Below, one piece after another: positions 1 to 11,551 of a DNA stretch of 64,000 nt. Made by a program: the position numbers and the translations under genes. Numbering within the stretch: position 1 is the first letter of the stretch; each line of letters begins with the position of its first letter. The stretch comes from Mytilus edulis (lineage: Eukaryota > Mollusca > Bivalvia > Mytilida > Mytilidae): positions 9,467,307 to 9,531,306 of the forward strand of contig NC_092350.1 of NCBI RefSeq assembly GCF_963676685.1, written 5' to 3'. The notes beneath the pieces are model-generated. The model saw only the letters and a list, made by a program, of their open reading frames with translations. It had not been told where the DNA came from and ran no database searches.

Positions 1-590
1 TATAGTTGACCTATCGCATACAGTATAAGAAAAACAGACCAAAACACAAAAACTTAACTATAACCACTGAACCATGAAAATGAGGTCAAGGTCAGATGAC
101 ACCTGCCAGATGGACATGTACACCTTACAGTCCTTCCATACACCAAATATACAAGACCTATTGCTTATAGTATCTGAGATATGGACTTGACCACCAAAAC
201 TTAACCTTGTTCACTGATCCATGAAATGAGGTCGAGGTCAAGTGAAAACTGTCTGACGGGCATGAGGACCTTACAAGGTACGCACATACCAAATATAGTT
301 ATCCAATTACTTATAATAAGAGAGAATTTAACATTACAAAAAATATTAACTTTTTTTTCAAGTAGTCACTGAACCATGAAAATGAGGTCAAGGACATTGG
401 ACATGTGACTGACGGAAAGTTCGTAACATGAGGCATCCATATACAAAGAATGAAGCATCCAGGTCTTCTACCTTCTAAAATATAAAGCTTTTAAGAAGTT
501 AGCTAACGCCGCCGCCGTAGCCGCCGCCGGATCACTATCCCTATGTCGAGCTTTCTGCGACAAAAGTCGCAGGCTCGACAAAAATGAAAA
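1..590. repeat. Mussel-type tandem-core repeat ending in a GC-rich hairpin module
   Basis: Imperfect units of roughly 130-140 bp contain 'accatgaaaatgaggtcaag' and 'cataccaaatatag'. They run from the window edge to about 480. A CGCCGCCG-rich stretch and a strong hairpin at 545-579 follow (outer stem GTCGAGC/GCTCGAC, inner stem CTGCGAC/GTCGCAG, loop AAAA). The same core occurs in the opposite orientation at about 38650-39340. It looks like a non-autonomous element with a tandem core; the superfamily is not resolved. Confidence 0.7.
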
Positions 591-704
591 ATAATGTAGA
601 AACATTTTCACATCTATTAATATTCAAACATAATAATTACATGTATACAAATATATATGATTTTGTGTTAAGAATGTAATTTTATTAGATATTCCTGAAC
701 CTAC

Positions 705-3700
705 CATCATCAATGATCTCGTTAGATTCTGACGGTTTTCTCTTCCCTGCCATAACATCAGCTTCTACCCATCTCTGGCCTGAAAAATATCAAAAGGCAA
801 ACCATTCAGATTATTCAAGTAGTATTAAAACATGTTCTTATACCCAATTTTTTCCTAATTGATTGCAAAAAATAATAATTAAACTTTAATATATTGTGTC
901 ACTTATGACAGACATAGATAAAATTAGGATAGAAAATATAATTATTTCATGCTATCATTACTTCTTTATAAATTCTCTTAGTGAATGGCAAATTAAAACT
1001 TGTATAATCAATCTTAATCCATTTTATGTAAATATTAATACCTAAATTAATATTTGATTGGTGGCGAACATCTCGCATAACATAGATTAAAACTTCATAT
1101 GAGGACAGGTTCACCTTTACCTTATGGCAATGAACATAAATATATATTGTCCTAAATACTGACCTACTATGACTGTAAATATAGAATGAGATCTACTGGA
1201 ATGTTCATTCATCTGTGTTGACCCTGTGTGACGTATAGATGACCCAGATTCCAACAGTGACATGATTTCATCTAGAGATTCACATTCCACCTCTCTTGCA
1301 CCAATTATCACTACAATTATAGGTTTAAGTTGAACTATAGCACACCATAAGAATGTTATATAAATATCACATATTTTTAAATGGTTATAAACCTTGAACA
1401 AAATTCCCTTTGTGATTCAGACTCAAATAGACTTTTCTTATGGTCAGTTATTACACAAGTTTATAATTGTAACTTATTTGTACAGCAACAGAAGTTTTAG
1501 CTAGAAAACAGTACACGAAAAAACTCAGTTTAAGTAAAAAGGATCAGTTATTATAGAATTGTACTTGATCATTCACAGATTTACTAACTGATTGATTGGC
1601 AGCAATTTGGACAAGTTCTTGTTATTATATTTATTTTTTTCAATATTTAATAAAAATAAATTAAGTATACAAGGTGATTGGTTGATAACTTTTAATTGTG
1701 CCAACTTGTTTACCGCAATCTTTTAATCTTTCATGAAGTTCTGTATGTGAGTTATCTATCTTTACATCATTTCCTTATTTTTATTGATGCATCTAGAAAT
1801 TATGCACTTCAATTGTCAGTTATGCCATGAAGGGATTAAACCTCTTACCCTGTTTATAGTGATCACCCTACCTGTATTGCCCTGGTCGTCCTCTCTGACA
1901 TGTAGTTCTTTACTTGACGTATCAACATCTAACAAGTCCTGTAACTCTTCTTTGTATATCTCTATGTAAGACACTTTTACAGAAAACTCAGTTGTAGTAT
2001 TGGTCTGAAAATTAAAAGAAGATTGATCAGTTCCTGCAACAACACTTCCAAAATGGCACATAGCTTTTTCATTTAACAAGTGAACATTAGACATCTTAAG
2101 CTGGTTGACCATTTTTGAATATTTGTTTCACAGATAAGTTCCAATTGTCATAACAATCAAGCCCTCTAATCCAAGTATGTAATTACATGAGCAAGACAGG
2201 TTAAACATTTGGAATTGGATCTGCTTACCATTTGAGAGAATCCTAAATCGCCTCAGGTTTCTGGTGTAGCTTTGTCTAGTTTTCTATGCTGTGTTTTGTA
2301 GACTGTTGATTGTCTAGTTTTCTATGCTGTGTTTTGTAGACTGTTGATTGTCTAGTTTTCTATGCTGTGTTTTGTAGACTGTTGATTGTCTAGTTTTCTA
2401 TGCTGTGTTTTGAAGACTGTTGATTGTCTAGTTTTCTATGCTGTGTTTTGTAGACTGTTGATTGTCTAGTTTTCTATGCTGTGTTTTGTAGACTGTTGAT
2501 AATCTAGTTTTCTATGTTGTGTTTTGTAGAATGTTGATTGTATTTGTTTTCTATGCTGTGTTTTGTAGACTGTTGATTGTCTTTTGATTGTTTTTCGTTT
2601 GTTTACCATTGTCAGTTTGTTTACAGCTTTAAAGTTTTACTACCCTTTTGATATCTTCCACATCTCTTTTAAAGTGAGAGTGTTTCATAATAATTTTGTA
2701 TCAGAAATTACACTGCAATACATTTGAATATGATCAAACACATATAAAATAGGTACCAATAGAAAGAATATAGCGCCCATTTTTTATGTATAATTTTTAC
2801 CTGCATATTATCAAATATGGCTTTCAATGCCCTGGGTATGATTCCATATTCTTCATCTGTAAAGGAAGATATGCCATCTCCAACAGTATAAGTCTTTCCT
2901 GAACCCTAAGAGAAAAAATTACGTTACAGTCAATATTTTTCACATCCTCTAACCACATTTTTTCTGAATATAATAAAATGCTTTCCTGAGCCCAGCCTTA
3001 TATGACAGCAAAGGACGAACCCCAAACAGTTTGAGCAAGTTTGGACACAATATTCAAGCTCGAAACTGTCTGAATTTTAATTGCAATCAAATTTTTGACA
3101 TAATATAGATTTCAGACACAAAGTAAATGAGGTCAAAGATCTTCAAAATTTATTGCTCAATACTGTGCAATTAAAGATTTCTTATTGAAGTTTTTCAAAA
3201 CATTTGAAATTACAAAAATTTGATAGAAAAGAAATCCCCCCCCCCCTTTTGGAGTAATTACCCCAAACTCAATCCTCGTCTTCCCTATTGTGGCTGGAAT
3301 CTTGTAGTACAATTTCAAAAAGATTCATACACCTAAACACAAGTTATTGTCTGGAAGCTAGAAAAATGCTTGTTTTTGGCCCCTTTTTTCCTCCTAATTC
3401 CTGCATGATTGGGGCAATCCCAGCCTTCACTTTGTGATATGGATCCTTGTGGTACAATTTCAGAGAGATCCATAAACTGACATTATTGTCTGGAAAGTAC
3501 AAAAATGCTTGTTTTTGGTCACTTTGGCCCCTTATTCCTCAACACGAGGTACCATGACCCCAAAATCAATCCCAACCTTCCTTTTGTGGTATTCAAAATT
3601 CTTGTTAAATTTCATAGAGATCCATAATCTTTAACTGAAGTTATTGTCAAGAGACAAAATGTGTCTTCGGACAACGACAACATCATCTATAGCAGTTGTA

Positions 3701-5544
3701 TAAAACATTATAAAACATATTTTTTGCACTGATATTTCTTTAATTTGAATTAATTTATCAGGTACTTACCGTTTGACCATAAGCAAACACTGTAGCATTA
3801 TAGCCCTCAAATATACCATTTACCAAGGGTTCAATACAAGATTTATACACTTCATCCTGAAGTACAAAAGATAAAAAAAATCATAGAAAAATACACAATT
3901 GTTTTTGACTAGAAAACATATACCCTCCTTCTTCACCCAGCCTGTATGGTAAAATTTAACCAACTAACATGAAAATTAAGTATGCTGAAAATGATGACAA
4001 ACAATGTTTTTTGCACATTTTTGTTATTTATCATGTAGAACTATCTGTTGAAAGTCAAACATTAAATGCTTTAAATAAGAGTATATCTTAAAGTAGCTAG
4101 ATTGTTACAATTACAACGATATCATTGCACATCTGAATTAAGACTGTTTATTACATGTGAAATAAAATTAATATTGCATTAATTGCTGTTTCTTGCCTTA
4201 TGATTAATTGGTGTTAATGCAGCTATTTTGTTGCGGCCATTTTTGTTGATTGAGGATATCAGAGTGTCTAGAGAGAACCATTGACCTTTGGTAAGAAAAC
4301 TAACTGTCCTAGTCAATTACGAGTTGTACGCACCTGCCATGTATTGGACTCAAACTGACAACCACAATGATGACAAGCTATTGATCTTGTCTTATGTATT
4401 AGTTTATTCTCCAATGCACTGATTATAACCTTTACCTGTGTAGTTTTAGAAGACAGGACATGATCAAATGTGATTATAATATTTACCTGTGTTGTTTTAG
4501 AAGACAGCACATGATCAAATGTGAAAGCTCTGTCTTTCCCTAACACAAGCTGATTTGTTGCTGGTATTATTCGTACACACATTTCTTCTCCAGCAATCTT
4601 CTCTTTAGGTAACAAGGGTCTAACCTGTGTATAAAGAAATAGCAGATTGTAGATTTGAATTTCACACACAAAAGATTTGTTTCTAAACTGCTACATTGTA
4701 GTCTTAATTACAACAGCAGAATTAAAGGTGGTACCTTGCTACAAGATTTGTATCATAAATGTACATGGGAACGATAGACTTGGTTTGTCCAATAAAACAT
4801 AGTATACTCATGTTTCTTGACTAAAAAGAAAACAAGTAAATAAGTATCTAGGATAAGGACATGGATTAGAAAGAAGCTATCAATGAAGGCAACAATTTTT
4901 TTTTTTTATTAAATGTAGTAATCATTAGTAATTCTGGGGTTGCCCTTTGTTGCTGTGTTACATATTTTTTTTTTTGTTAATTATTATGTACATAAATTAG
5001 GTTATCTTGTTCAAATTGTTTTACATTTGTCATTTCAGGGCCTTTTATAGCTGACTATGCAATACAGGCTTAACTCATTGATGAAGGCTATACGTGACAT
5101 ACTGTTGTTAATTTCTATGTCATTTGGTCTTTTTTGGAGAGTTGTCTCTTTGGCAATCATACCGTATGTACATCTCTTTTTTAATAGCATAATTATAGTG
5201 CATTCTCTGCATGATTTAATTTTTTTAAATCATATTATATTAAGTATATGATTAGTTATCTGCAAAAGAAATATTGCATAAACCAGTTGCCCCAAATTAT
5301 CATAAAGCAATAATAAAATAAGCCAAAAAGGCTGTTTATCTGCATGCTGTGAATTTTCTGGCAGTTTGAACTGCAGATAATAATGTTTAACTGAAATGCC
5401 TTGACAACTGACAAAAATTGTTTCTCCTTTTTATGCTGACATACTATAATATGACCATTATATGACAGGCAAATAAACACCCAAGTGGGATCTTACCCTT
5501 ACTGCCACTCTAACATTCACTTCTTGTTCTGACATTATGGACAT
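705..5544 (-). CDS. KIF27: KIF27/KIF7-type (Costal-2 family) kinesin, N-terminal motor exons, 3' part outside the window
   Basis: This is a kinesin motor of the KIF27/KIF7 (Costal-2) group, which acts at cilia and in Hedgehog signalling in animals. Seven exons are read on the minus strand with GT-AG borders and compatible phases: 5544-5497, 4624-4487, 3856-3770, 2905-2801, 2004-1872, 1310-1164 and 779-705. They encode the start [16 protein letters not shown], then VRPLLPKE, a DEVY...FAYGQT segment, the P-loop [28 protein letters not shown], and the switch I region with [13 protein letters not shown]. Wording such as [16 protein letters not shown] and [12 protein letters not shown] fits KIF27/KIF7 better than KIF4 or KIF21. 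The first exon has an upstream acceptor (exon start 5562), so a 5' UTR exon lies further right and was not located. ATG 5544 is used; the in-frame ATG at 5535 is an alternative. Exon 2 carries a 51-bp duplication across its donor. Switch II and the stalk lie beyond position 1. KIF27 versus KIF7 is not separable here. Confidence 0.9.
2275..2579. repeat. 38-bp minisatellite, eight copies
   Basis: Eight head-to-tail copies of a 38-bp unit start at 2275, 2313, 2351, 2389, 2427, 2465, 2503 and 2541. The first six are nearly identical and the last two are diverged. The array lies in the kinesin intron between the exons ending at 2801 and beginning at 2004. There is no repeat/spacer alternation, so it is a plain tandem array. 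Confidence 0.95.
2990..3710 (-). repeat. Dispersed mussel repeat, inverse relative of the 40240-41203 element
   Basis: Loose tandem units contain 'tgcttgtttttggccccttt' and 'ttcatagagatccataa', and the region ends near 3660-3700 with 'cggacaacgacaac'. Read on the minus strand it resembles the element at 40240-41203, which has 'cgtcgtccggagacatttgg' near its start. Intronic; no coding potential seen. Confidence 0.5.
4421..4522 (-). repeat. 51-bp tandem duplication across the exon-2 splice donor of the kinesin
   Basis: Two 51-bp units (4522-4472 and 4471-4421) each hold the last 36 nt of exon 2, an ACACAG|GTAAA donor and about 15 nt of intron. The copies differ at only a few positions. Because 51 is divisible by three and no stop intervenes, both donors (after 4487 and after 4436) keep the frame. 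The distal one would add 17 residues to the motor. Confidence 0.85.
5050..5170 (-). repeat. Fragment of the 'gccaatgagacaactctcc' repeat family
   Basis: On the minus strand this begins 'ggtatgattgccaaagagac' and continues through 'actctccaaaaaagacc'. It is the 5' portion of a dispersed repeat also seen at 7285-7690, 45800-46310 and, as a diverged subtype, 49388-49625. It is probably a SINE-like element, but no promoter boxes were resolved in this fragment. Confidence 0.6.
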
Positions 5545-5562
5545 CTTATTTCTTTATATAGC

Positions 5563-7284
5563 CTGAAATGAATAATATAAATAGTAAAATCAATATATAA
5601 TTTGGATTTGTAAATTCAGAATCTTTTGCAGTTTTTATTATTGCAAGAAAAATTGTGAAGTTGCAACAACAAATTTTTTTTAAATGCATTATTTCCATGA
5701 AACATCCATTAATCAAAGTGTTTGTAAGCACTAAATGGTAAAGATTGCTTTAATTTATCAGTAGGAAGTAAAATTAAACATTGCATCAAATTGTATAAAG
5801 CATTGGTTGTAGTTGATTCAACTACAATTCTGGACAATGGGAGATAACTCCAATTTTAAAATTAAATTTAGCAATGACATAATTTATAATTTTAGAACAG
5901 ATATTAGATTCCTGCACCTTGCAAAAGTTATGTAATTTTCTTGACAGGTGTAACATCATTTTGTGACTTGAATATCTAAGCATATATTTCATTGATAATT
6001 TCAGACAATATTCATGGATAGGATGTATAGAATGTTAAGATCAATGCACTATATTTTGCGTATCAAAAAGATAGTAATAAGCCTTGGAAGATTTAGTTAT
6101 CAAGTCAGTAACTTAGGATTTTGATTGTACTTTACCCAAAACCACAATAATCAAATTCTAATTTGTGAAGATTATTCAGTAATCATGTTAATCTCAATAA
6201 ATTATGAACTTGCAGTATAATAAAGGAATTAAATGCATACATGTACATGTACTGTACATGTATGTGTAAAATTCAATATTCAAAACTCTCTTGATTTACC
6301 CACTTATGAACATTAAAACTGTTTTCAAGTTATATAAAGTCATATTGTTATTATAACCATAATATAAGCGTGTGCACATACTGTCCAAATGTTAGCATAA
6401 TTAACAATGAGATTTATAAGGTACAAAGAAGAATACAAATAAATAAGATACAATTGACAAGAATATCATTACAAAATTCAAACACTATGTACAGCACTGC
6501 TCATGAACAAGCACTTCTCTTTTAGTCTCACCACTTCTCTGTATCAGTTTTAAATCAATTTCTGGTCACTTTCCCCAATGATTCTGAAGTAGTGTGATCC
6601 ATGTATATATGTCAGCTTTCACTTATCATACTTATTTCTACAAAAGAATAATAAACTACTATTTATTCTACAAAATAAAAAAGAGACAAGTATCATGCAT
6701 TTTATAAAATTGAAAATTGGTAACTTCATCAGCAGTACATGTAGGCAATAAGATAAAAAGAAGGCATAACAATGAAAGGAGCTAATACTAAAGGGGAAAA
6801 ACAGACAAAAAGCTGCAAAAATTGGAACCCTTCAAAAAATTGTTACACTGTACATACAAAGACCCCAATGAAGATTATCAAAAGTTGGCAACCATATAAA
6901 TGAAAAATATAAACTTTGACTTATTATCACTGTTAAATAATACCCTACATTGTATATTGGGTGTAATGCCCACATAAAAGGCATGAATGGGTTCAGTACC
7001 ATTTACATGTATGAGGACTTCCCTATTCAGAACATTCAGCATTCCCATTCCCTATTTTATTCAGGTAAATGTCAACATTACAGCTAAATAACTAAAATAT
7101 CAGTTGAATAAAATTTTATTACCTAAAAGTTAAATATTTTAAAGAAGGAACAAACTGATATTTCAGAAACACTCAGCCAATATGTTCTGTTATTCTGCAT
7201 TTATTTTTAACGTTTAATGTTTTGAACTAATTTAATCCTGTTCATTACTTCAAAATGTATATAAAAAAAGATGTGGTATTATTT
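5563..7284. other. Upstream non-coding sequence of the kinesin; no gene recognised
   Basis: AT-rich sequence upstream of the first coding exon. The untranslated first exon of the kinesin should lie somewhere to the right, but nothing here marks it clearly. A short palindrome-like stretch 'tacatgtactgtacatgta' sits near 6241. No repeat family was recognised with confidence. Confidence 0.4.
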
Positions 7285-7690
7285 TCAGTGAGACAACTCT
7301 CCACAATAGACCAAAATTAATAACACAGAAATTAACAATTATAGGTCACCTTCAATAATGAGCAAAGCCCATACCGCATAGTCAGCTACATTGTATTATA
7401 GGTCACGAAATGACATTTGTAAAACGAATTCAAACGAGAAAACTAACAGCCTTATTTAAGTACAAAAAATGAACGAAAAACAAATATGTAACACATAAAC
7501 AAATGACAACCACTGAATTACAGGCTCCTGACTTGGGACAGGCACATATACGTAATGTGGCGAGGTTAAACATGTTAGTGGGATCCCAACCCTCCCCCTT
7601 ACCTCGGACAGAACTATAACCATGATAACAGTACAACATAAAAACAAACTATAGTATAGAAATCAGTTGAAAAAGTTATACTCATAAGGC
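7285..7690 (+). repeat. Near-complete copy of the 'gagacaactctcc' dispersed repeat
   Basis: Begins 'gtgagacaactctccacaat' and continues through 'gagcaaagcccataccgcat', 'caaacgagaaaactaacagc', 'ggctcctgacttgggacagg' and 'aacatgttagtgggatccca'. Parts of it recur at 5050-5170 (minus), 37370-37480 (minus, inside another element) and 45800-46310. Short reading frames over it are not genes. Confidence 0.75.
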
Positions 7691-8222
7691 TAATAAACAT
7701 TGAGGGGACCATGCTTTTACTTATAAGAAACATGTCAATGGTAAAATAAGGCATGTTTTGAGGGGTCCATGCTTTTACTTTGTCTCAACAGGTCAGCACT
7801 TCTGCCTGTCTGTAGTGACAGCTGCCAATCATTGCATTTACCTGCAAGGTCATTTTGATACAGTGGAGTGCAGACTATAAAACCTTTGTCAAAATGTTTG
7901 ATGTCATCAGAAAATCAGAGAATAGATATAAAATTTCTAAAAATATTTCCCAGGAAACGATGTAAACAACTTTTCAAGCCATAAGAATTTAGCGCATGCT
8001 TTGTTTACGGTTGGCAAAGTACGAAACAATCTTCAACAGTAAAATTTAAATGTTTTATCGAAATTCACCAATTATTAGTTTGAAAAAATTATAAACATGT
8101 ATTTAGTGAAAACGATTTATAACATAAAATTATTTAATTCCGATACCGAATACGAAAACAAAAAAAATAACTTGAAATAGTGTCAATCATGCAAACGTTT
8201 TTAATGGCCTAAATTTTTGGTT

Positions 8223-8231
8223 CTTACAGAG
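8223..8231 (+). repeat. Left 9-bp target-site duplication of the Mutator-like element
   Basis: CTTACAGAG directly abuts the left TIR. The identical 9-mer at 11543-11551 abuts the right TIR. Confidence 0.85.
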
Positions 8232-8993
8232 GGGTTGCACTAATGACAGGATGATTGCCCGGATAGTGACAGGACGGTTGACCGGACGACATATAAATAG
8301 TCATAACTTTTTTGTTATCCGATAGATTTGTTTAATATTTGTAAACCTGAAAGATATTAAACTATATTTTATGAATATAAAAAAAAAGAGGAAAAATAAT
8401 TATTTTTTAGCAAAAAAAGTTGACCGGACGGTATTCACACTCGCCAATATACGCTAAATATATATTCAACTGGTTGACGACAAGTTGAATATCTCTTTTG
8501 TTTTACAATATTTGTCCATGAAACTCAGGAATCTGTGAGATTTATAAATATATTATACGAAAATATAAACTTGATTGCAAAAAAACGTGTTTTTCTAAAA
8601 AAAAAGTTGACCGGACGGTATTCACCCTCGCCGATATACGCTATATATATATTCAACTGGTCGACGACAAGTGTTGATATCTCTTTTGTTTTACAATATT
8701 TTATCATGAAATTCAGGAATCTGTGAGAATAATAAATATTGGATACGACAATATAAACTTTATAGTGAAAAAAAAAGTTTGTCTCCAAAAAAAGTTGACC
8801 GGACGGTGTTCACATTCGCCGATGTACGCGTTAATTATATTGAACTGATACAAATAAGTGTCAATATCTTATTTGTTTTACAATATTTTTACACGAAACT
8901 AAGAAATCTACGAGATCAATAAATACTTGATATGAAAATATAAACTTTATAGTAAATAAAAATGTTTTTCTTCAAAAAAAAGATGACCGGACG

Positions 8994-9114
8994 CAGTGGC
9001 GGATGCAGGGCAAAGGGGGGGTGCAAAACATATGTCCCGATTCAAATGCATTGATCGGCCAAAATAAAGGGGGGGGTGCGCACCCCCGGAACCCCCCCTC
9101 TGGATCCGCCACTG
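8994..9114. mobile_element. 121-bp MITE nested in the left TIR, ends CAGTGGCGGAT, 5-bp TSD GGACG
   Basis: The insertion begins CAGTGGCGGATGCAGGG and ends CTGGATCCGCCACTG, forming imperfect TIRs, with G-rich and C-rich arms that can fold back. GGACG occurs at 8989-8993 and again at 9115-9119. Removing one copy restores the 'gaccggacgg' motif of the surrounding TIR unit. It therefore inserted after that TIR formed. Superfamily not assigned. Confidence 0.8.
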
Positions 9115-9795
9115 GGACGGAACAAACATTCGCCGTTATATGCCTTAATATAAGTTGGTAGACCCAAGTGTTTATATCTCTTTTATTTTATCAAATTTAT
9201 GAAATCTGAGAGATCAATAAGTACTTGATATGAAAATATAAACTTTATATCAAATATGTTAAATGTTGTTCTTAAAAAAAAAAGTTGATCTGAGGGAATT
9301 AACATTCGCCGATATTATTATTTAAATATATTGAACTGATCAACACAAGTTTTAATATCTCTTCATTTTTATAATATATTTGTCCATGAAATGAAATAAT
9401 TTGTGAGATTAAATAAATATTTTACAAGAAAAATAAACTTTAAAGTAAAAACAATGATCCCAAAATGTTTATGTGAGCGAGTTCACCAATGCATATTAGA
9501 AGTAATGATATTTAATCAAATTAATCTAATTTTGACACTTGTTGTAATCACCAATCAAGCCAAATAACATGTCATTAAAGTTTTCACACCTGAGACATCA
9601 AATACATTTAATTGAATTACCTTATAATCAGTTGGTAATTAGTATCCAATTAAAGAAGAAATTTTATGAAGTTCAGGATTTTAGATTAACATTTAACTCA
9701 CCTAATAATAACTATTCAATTGTTCAGTCATTTATGCTCTGACTTTCAACCAGTTCAGATCACACAAATTATATTTCTACTATATTTTGCTTTTA

Positions 9796-10009
9796 GCATG
9801 TCTTTTTAAAGACAATTTTCAATATATATTCATTATTGAACTATTGATATAGATAGATTGATAATTGTGTTACTATATATATTGCTTTATTCAAAAGCAT
9901 GTCTTTTTAAAGACAGTTGTCAAACATATATTTATAAATACAAAAGTAAACAGATTGATATTAGTGCTACTATATATTGCTTTATTTAAAGGCATGTCTT
10001 TTTAAAGAC
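9796..10009 (+). repeat. Three direct repeats in the presumptive promoter region of the MULE gene
   Basis: 'gcatgtctttttaaagac' occurs at 9796-9813, 9897-9914 and 9992-10009, each preceded by similar 'ctatatattgcttta' sequence. The spacing is about 95-101 bp. It sits just upstream of the ATG at 10061 and may be a leader or promoter repeat. Confidence 0.6.
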
Positions 10010-10060
10010 AGTTGTATAGCCATCATATTAGTACAACTTACCAGTAGACAAAATATCAAA

Positions 10061-10834
10061 ATGGACAGTGGGTCTATTGTCTATATGCATACAGATGTAT
10101 TACATCAAACAGAAATAGTAGATATTTTAACTAAACCTGAAACATCTTGTACATCGAATGTTCCCCCTTATAAGCCAAAGACAAACGAAGTTTACTTGTT
10201 TCAAACTGGTGCAGATGATTGGAAATGTGACCAATATCTGTGGATAAATAATGGTACAAAATCAGTCACCATTGGTAATGATGTTCTTAAAAAACATTTT
10301 TACAAAATCCGATTACCAGGAACAACAGACAAAACAAACGGTAGAAAAAGACCAGTTGGTTCTTTACAGTTTAAGAAAACTGCATGCATATAGTTTGAAA
10401 AGTAACAAAAGCTTAATACTTGTGCATTATGAGGGAGATGAGACGGTATATGTACCCGTTGGCCATGGGAACAGCAAAAATTCAGATCCCCCTGAGTATA
10501 CACGCACTGCTCCTTCTATATTAAGAAAAATAGAGCAAGACATAAGGTCAGGTGAAAAAACTGCCATGGATGTTTACAGAGAAAGCATATCAAATGGTTC
10601 AGTTTCTGGTGAACACCAAGGGGTGCTAAATGCTAGAAATGTGAAACAAGTTGAGAACCTAGTAAGGAAAGTCAATGAGGAAGAAAGACTGAGCAAAGGG
10701 GATATATATAACCTTTTGCTATTGGCATATCATATGGATGGATTCATCCATGAGGTGACAGTTTTCCTTGATTTGAGTTCAATCATTGCTTTGCCAGAAA
10801 TGATTTCTATCGTTTTTATCATAAAGTTTATATT
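10061..10834 (+). pseudogene. Broken MULE protein with a CG-1-like N-terminal domain
   Basis: Two reading frames belong together: 10061-10393 (MDSGSIVYMHTDVLHQ...) and about 10385-10834 (...SLKSNKSLILVHYEGDETV...). A duplicated GCAT (GCATGCAT near 10380-10387) appears to have added 4 nt and broken the frame. The pattern EVYLFQTGADDWKCDQYLW, then FYKIRLPGTTD, FKK, and ILVHYEGD resembles the CG-1 DNA-binding fold of CAMTA factors (YLF...W...G...LVHY). The tail (NARNVKQVENL, DIYNLLLLAYHMDGFIHEV, FLDLSSI) resembles the linker before the DDE core in large animal MULE proteins. The frame then runs into the right TIR, so the catalytic part is deleted. The CG-1 assignment is inference from motif spacing. 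Confidence 0.6.
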
Positions 10835-11551
10835 TTCATATCATATATTTATTTATCTCGCACATATCTCAGTTTTATGAAAAAATATTGTTTACCAAAA
10901 AAAATATTTACATTTTTTGTCGCTCAGTTCAATATAATTAACGCGTACATCGGCGAGGGTGAATACCGTCCGGTCAACTTTTTTTGCAGATTTTTTTTCT
11001 TTTTTACTTTAAAGTTTATATTTTCGTGTAATATACTATTCAATCTCACAGGTTCCTGATTTTCATGGACAAATATTGTAAAACAAAAGAGATATTAACA
11101 CTTGTCGTCGACCATTTCAATATATATATAGCGTATATCGGCGAGGGTGAATACCGTCCGGTCAACTTTTTTTTGAGAAAAACACGTTTTTTTGCAATCA
11201 AGTTTATATTTTCGTATAATATATTTATAAATCTCACAGATTCCTGAGTTTCATGGACAAATATTGTAAAACAAAAGAGATATTAACACTTGTCGTCAAC
11301 CAGTTGAATATATATTTAGCGTATATTGGCGAGTGTGAATACCGTCCGGTCAACTTTTTTTGCTAAAAAATAATTATTTTTCCTCCTTTTTTTTTATATT
11401 CATAAAATATAGTTTAATATCTTTCAGGTTTACAAATATTAAACAAATCTATCGGATAACAAAAAAGTTATGACTATTTATATGTCGTCCGGTCAACCGT
11501 CCTGTCACTATCCGGGCAATCGTCCTGTCATTAGTGGTTCCCCTTACAGAG

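Larger units (their letters stand above)
8232..11542 (+). mobile_element. Mutator-like (foldback-type) DNA transposon with long compound TIRs, 3.3 kb
   Basis: The two ends are inverted copies, starting GGGTTGCACTAATGACAGGA on the left and GGGAACCACTAATGACAGGA as the reverse complement of the right. They are flanked by the 9-bp direct repeat CTTACAGAG (8223-8231 and 11543-11551). A 9-bp duplication with very long TIRs is typical of Mutator-like elements. Each TIR is built from units of about 185-190 bp carrying 'ttgaccggacggt' and 'cgccgatatacg'. Copies lie near 8273, 8419, 8606, 8795, 8984 and 9285 on the left, and about four lie on the right (10970-11500). The centre encodes a broken CG-1-like protein and no recognisable DDE core, so the copy looks non-autonomous. 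Confidence 0.88.

Noticed and set aside
545..579. Helitron 3' end
   Set aside because: There is a terminal hairpin, but no CTRR end and no 5' TC border could be fixed.
2275..2579. Regular 38-bp repeats as a CRISPR array
   Set aside because: Units are contiguous without spacers, and the setting is a eukaryotic intron.
4721..4760. 'ttaaaggtggtacctt' as a copy of the TTAA MITE at 36921
   Set aside because: Only the first dozen bases match and no right end was found.
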